Positions 60,686 through 64,000 of a stretch of 64,000 nucleotides of DNA are shown one piece after another. The number at the start of each line of letters is the position of its first letter. The stretch's first letter is position 1. The position numbers and the translations under genes were made by a program. Below the pieces are notes generated by a model. The model had not been told where the DNA came from. It searched no databases and worked only from the letters and a program-made list of their open reading frames with translations. The stretch comes from Cryptomeria japonica (lineage: Eukaryota > Streptophyta > Pinopsida > Cupressales > Cupressaceae), in NCBI RefSeq assembly GCF_030272615.1, contig NC_081412.1:38074911-38138910 (forward strand), written 5' to 3'.

Positions 60686-62174
60686 TGTGAGTGTCTTTAG
60701 GTGCAAGTGGAGATTGTGAGAGAACTTTTGGTGCAGCTTAAAAGCTTGGATGATGTAATAAGGTGATTAATGTTTGGTGTCATCAATAAAGTCATCCTAC
60801 AATGAGAAGCAGACTCGGAGATGTAGCTCATATTGAGCGAACTCCGTTGTCAAGCTTGTGATCTCTCTTCTTCTCTTACGTCTTATAATTCTCTCTTATT
60901 CTTTCCATTTTTGTTTTAATTCCTTCATTAAGTTATAATTGTGAAATTGAAGTAATTAGTTAATGCCATAAAGTTATAGCTGATTAAGTGAACCTAAGTT
61001 TGTATTTCAATGGTTAAAAGACATAGCCATGCAATTCCGTTTGCGATCGAGATACATTTGTAATTTTAATTAAGCATAATTTAATCTGTAAGCTTCAATT
61101 ACATATCAAATTGGTGTCAGAGTAGTTTAACAGGAAAACTTGCAAGTGGTGGATGTTAACCAGGTTGAAATTAAAGCAAGGAGAAGGTGCACTTGAAGAG
61201 TTTAATCCAGAGATCATATCAAGGCAAGATACTCGAAGGTCAACCATGGCACAGCCGGAAGAAGGAAAATATGTTAGTCCTGAACTCATTGAGAATGAAG
61301 AACAATTTCGTAAAGCGTTCCTAGACATGAAGATGATGGTTGAAGAGTTGTACAAGGACATGAAGAGGAAAAAGGAAGGCAAGGAAAGAAAGAAGAAGGA
61401 GGAAGGTGAATCCCCTACAAAAGATGACAAAGGTAAAGGAGTAGGAGGTGGTAGTGACCCTCCTGAACCTCCATCTCCATCCTCTTCATCTTCTTCGTCT
61501 ACTTCTTTTTCAAAGAAGAAACAACCTGTGAAACTAGAATCTAATTCACCTTTGTTAAAGCTTCATGTTAAATTTGAATTGCCAACATATAATGGAGAAG
61601 TGAATGCAGAGAAACTTGATAATTGGATAAAACAACTTGAAGTTTATTGCAGGATTCAAAGGTTTACTGATGATGCTTCGAAGATCCAATTAGCCACCTT
61701 CGCCTAGGAGGCACAACTTTAATTTGGGTGGGAGAGTAGAACTTAGGAAGATCTTAGTCGAGTGTCTTTAGGTGCAAGAGGAGACTGTGAGAGAAATTTT
61801 GGCATAGGTTAAAAGCTTGGATGATGTAATAAGGCGATTAATGCTTGACGCCATCAATAAAGCGGTCCTACTTTGAGAAGCGGACCCGGAGATGTAGCTC
61901 ATATTGAGCAAACTTTATTATCAAGCTCGTGATCTCTCTTCTTCTCTTCTGTCTTACAATTCTTTCTTATTCTTTCCATTTTTGTTTTAATTGCTTTGTT
62001 ATGTTTTAATTGTGAAATTGAAGTAATTAGTTAATGTCATAAAGTTGTAGCTGATTAAGTGAACCTAACTCTGTATTTCAACCATTAAAAGACATAGCTA
62101 CACAATTCTATTTGCAATCGAGATAAATCTCTAATTTGAATTAAGCACAAATTAATTTGTAAGCTTCAATTACA
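60686..62174 (+). mobile_element. short gag-only LTR retrotransposon (TR-GAG-like) in TNL intron 1
   Basis: Direct repeats of about 415 bp (60686-61103 and 61757-62174) end in TTCAATTACA. The first is followed by TTGGTGTCAGAG (61111-61122), a tRNA-Met-like primer site. A purine-rich GGGTGGGAGAG precedes the second. The 650-bp internal part encodes only a gag-like protein. There is no pol. Ends and target duplication could not be fixed. It lies antisense to the host gene and needs enzymes from another element to move. Confidence 0.78.
61153..61707 (+). CDS. Ty3/gypsy-type gag protein, truncated
   Basis: The 184-codon frame begins MLTRLKLKQGEGA. It has a Lys/Glu-rich coiled segment (residues 60-100), a Ser/Pro linker, and from about residue 145 the gag signature KFELPTYNGEVNAEKLDNW, then IKQLEVYCRIQ and KIQLATFA. 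In the family the next residues continue the capsid domain; here a TAG at about 61707 stops it and the sequence continues in frame for a few codons before the LTR. The start is the first ATG after the primer site. Gag would form particles; no zinc knuckle is present. Confidence 0.75.
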   Translation: MLTRLKLKQGEGALEEFNPEIISRQDTRRSTMAQPEEGKYVSPELIENEEQFRKAFLDMKMMVEELYKDMKRKKEGKERKKKEEGESPTKDDKGKGVGGGSDPPEPPSPSSSSSSSTSFSKKKQPVKLESNSPLLKLHVKFELPTYNGEVNAEKLDNWIKQLEVYCRIQRFTDDASKIQLATFA

Positions 62175-62868
62175 AATCATGCCTGTAGGAAAGGGAAGAT
62201 ATTTCCAATTAATCCTCTAATTGTAAGAAACTTCCAACCAGAAATCCCAATGCAAGATTCAGGTTTCAGAAAGGGATGGATGGGAAGTCTATAAAGAGAG
62301 GAGCCATTGCTAAGTAGCAGAAAGGCCAAACAAAAAACTCTCCAGATATTCAAATCATACTAGTACTTTGAACAACACTTGAGATGAAATTATCAAAAAG
62401 GACTATGAAATACTTTGCAATAGTCGAATTTAGTGAATTTGAAAAAAATGAGCACCATTGAAATATTTGGATCTCAAAATATGAATATAAGATTTTTGAG
62501 AGGAGAAATATTCTCCACACCAACTTAGGCAACATAATTTCATTAGAAATTTGAACATCGTTAATCCCTGAGCTCCTCCCTCTTCCTTATTTACACAGAA
62601 TTTTGTTAAAATGAAATCCAGAATCTTTCTAGAAATGATTTTATTAATAACATTTTTGGCAGCACAGAACGAAAGACGTCTTCATTTCCACCAATCCAAC
62701 TATTTTCTATTTTTGTTCTAAATTGAATTTCATACCGATTTGGCATTCCTTCCTTTAAAAAAGAGCGAAACCAAGTAAGAATTAGGAAAATAATCTTGTT
62801 CCATTTTTAGTCTTTCTTATCCAACGTTTTCTCTACGGTGAAGTACTAAAGCTAAAATAATAAATACA

Positions 62869-63028
62869 AAACAATCTTTAGATTAATTAAACAAGTTTTA
62901 GAAAAGAAAACTTAACCAAATATAGAGAAAATGTGTGGATGAAAAGCGAAACAATTTTTAGATTAATTAAACAAGTTTTAGAAAAGAAAACTTAACCAAA
63001 TATAGAGAAAATGTGTGGATGAAAAGTG
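62869..63028 (-). repeat. 80-bp tandem duplication in TNL intron 1
   Basis: Two nearly identical copies (62869-62948 and 62949-63028) of a segment with TTAGATTAATTAAACAAG and ATGTGTGGATGAAAAG, directly downstream of the exon 1 donor. Only a few differences, so it is recent compared with other repeats here. Confidence 0.88.
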
Positions 63029-63044
63029 AATGAAGATGTCTTAC

Positions 63045-63576
63045 TCATTTTGTTCCTTCATTTCGTAGCCCTTGATTCCTGAAACGTTCTGCAGGCATTC
63101 TTTCCACTGTTGAATGTCATGTTTAGGATATCTGCCCTCCTTCTCCTTCTCTTCGTGTTTTCTAAATGCATCTGCAACTTCATTTTTTATGTAGCGGAAG
63201 TCTGAAGGCTGGACTCCGTAAAACACGGGAATAATTCTAGCCCTGGTTTGGAACATCAAAGATAGCTCAGCTAAGCACCAAGCAGACTCTGCATATTGCG
63301 GCGACAAGATGGCTATGTGTATTGTGGCAGAGGATATGGCATTCTTTATGGCAGAAGGAAAATAATCTCCCAGTTCAGTCTCTGGAGCATCTACATATGT
63401 CCGGATCCCAGCTTGTTGTAGAGAATTATAAAGCGGCATAGCCAGATATGTTTTAGTGTCTGGGCCTCGATGGTTAATGAACACATCATACTGTTTTGCA
63501 GTCAAAGAAGATTTGATCTTATTGTTGGGAGGCTCAAGTACCAAAAATGGATCGCGTTCCTCTTCTCCTCGACCAT
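63045..63576 (-). pseudogene. TNL exon 1: TIR domain
   Basis: The frame open over 63544-63045 reads KQYDVFINHRGPDTK at the start of the TIR domain, then FPSAIKNAISSATIHIAILS. YAESAWCLAELSLMF follows, holding the Glu of the TIR catalytic site, and then IIPVFYGVQPSDFR. The exon ends AATGA before donor GTAAGA at 63044-63039. It joins the NB-ARC exon as NDDLKKLCDDV. In this frame there is no ATG: a TGA lies upstream and the nearest ATG (MVEEKRN) is in another frame. This suggests a one- or two-base indel between about 63545 and 63576, or a start in an unseen upstream exon. Confidence 0.85.
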
Positions 63577-63734
63577 AGCGAGCTCTGCTTCCGTCCGTTC
63601 CCGTTTCCGTTAGCGCTCAAATTCAAAACTTTCTCCAACGCAAATTTCAATGGATGCCCGTATATGTTCGATCGCAGCCCGTGGGCAGTTTTTATTTCCC
63701 ACTGCTCTGCTAGCTCATGCTAAAATGGGAGCTT

Positions 63735-64000
63735 TCTGAACAGGGTTTGGACATCCAAGAAAGTGCAATAGAAGGGGGATTATTTTTAGATATTAGTTGG
63801 AAATGCTCTGGTAAACATGTATGCAAAAATGTGGAAGCAAAAACAAAGCACGTGAACTATTTGATCGGGTGCCTCAAAGAAATGCGGTCTCATTGAATGC
63901 TTTTGCAGAATCCGAGATTGTTGGCAACAATTTGAACAGGGCGTCGCTTATGCCTATTGAAGGGAACCGACACCAAAGATTCCTGAGCACCAATGACATA
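63735..64000 (+). pseudogene. PPR gene fragment with frameshifts, runs off the right edge
   Basis: The plus strand reads QGLDIQESAIEGG, then in a shifted frame VGNALVNMYAK, then after another shift CGSKNKARELFDRVPQRN. These are successive PLS-type PPR motifs with two indels (near 63798 and 63826). No start is seen. It lies head to head with the TNL 5' end, about 160 bp away. Confidence 0.8.

Larger units (their letters stand above)
56958..63576 (-). pseudogene. TIR-NB-ARC-LRR (TNL) disease-resistance gene, probably disabled
   Basis: Five exons can be drawn with GT-AG borders and matching phases: 63576-63045 (TIR), 60383-59255 (NB-ARC), 59129-58851 and 58732-57812 (LRR), 57635-56958 (post-LRR). 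TNL proteins are cytoplasmic or nuclear immune receptors: the TIR domain acts as an NAD-consuming enzyme, NB-ARC is the nucleotide switch and LRR senses. Lesions: exon 3 ends GAC TAG before the splice, and the only nearby ATG (63576-63574) is out of frame with the TIR reading. Product, if made, would stop before the main LRR. Intron 1 is 2.66 kb and contains a gag-only LTR element. Confidence 0.85.

Overview
This window is repeat-rich plant nuclear DNA, most likely from a gymnosperm with a very large genome. Nearly all coding sequence belongs to transposable elements or to a damaged disease-resistance gene. No bacterial features, rRNA, tRNA or CRISPR array were found. The plant call rests on Ty1/copia, Ty3/gypsy, LINE and CACTA elements, PLS-type PPR fragments and a TIR-NB-ARC-LRR gene. 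The gymnosperm call is an inference from long degenerate telomere-like tracts and heavily decayed, nested retroelements.

Layout from left to right. 1-5541: decayed Copia element on the minus strand (Copia-1), whose 3' LTR lies beyond the left edge. 5560-8130: two blocks of degenerate TTAGGG-like repeat split by a candidate solo LTR. 9950-39722: a second minus-strand Copia element (Copia-2), flanked by the 5-bp duplication ATCAA. Its 3' LTR is cut in two by a 22.7-kb CACTA DNA transposon (10627-33339) with CACTA/TAGTG ends and a 3-bp target duplication GCC. The CACTA carries a captured PPR fragment (minus), a TNP2/DUF4218/DUF4216 transposase region and a TnpA-like second gene (both plus). It also carries two paralogous minus-strand genes of a family I do not recognise (genes A and B) and arrays of palindromic repeats.

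40640-46700: LTR remnants and a LINE reverse-transcriptase pseudogene. 46700-50081: a third, more distant member of the unknown family (gene C). Upstream of it, at 50299-51476, is a series of about 17 regularly spaced imperfect palindromes whose arms differ from one to the next. 51990-55060: a Ty3/gypsy remnant interrupted by a solo LTR of the Copia-1 family. 56958-63576: a minus-strand TIR-NB-ARC-LRR gene in five exons that splice in frame. It has an in-frame TAG at the end of exon 3 and no in-frame ATG before the TIR domain, and its first intron contains a short gag-only LTR element. 63735-64000: a frameshifted PPR fragment on the plus strand.

The insertion order can be read directly: Copia-2 inserted at ATCAA, and the CACTA then inserted into its LTR. 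Several genes carry TAG where the family or a paralogue suggests CAG (Gln), as expected from C-to-T decay at methylated CHG sites. The most unusual content is the A/B/C family together with the palindrome arrays found upstream of each copy.
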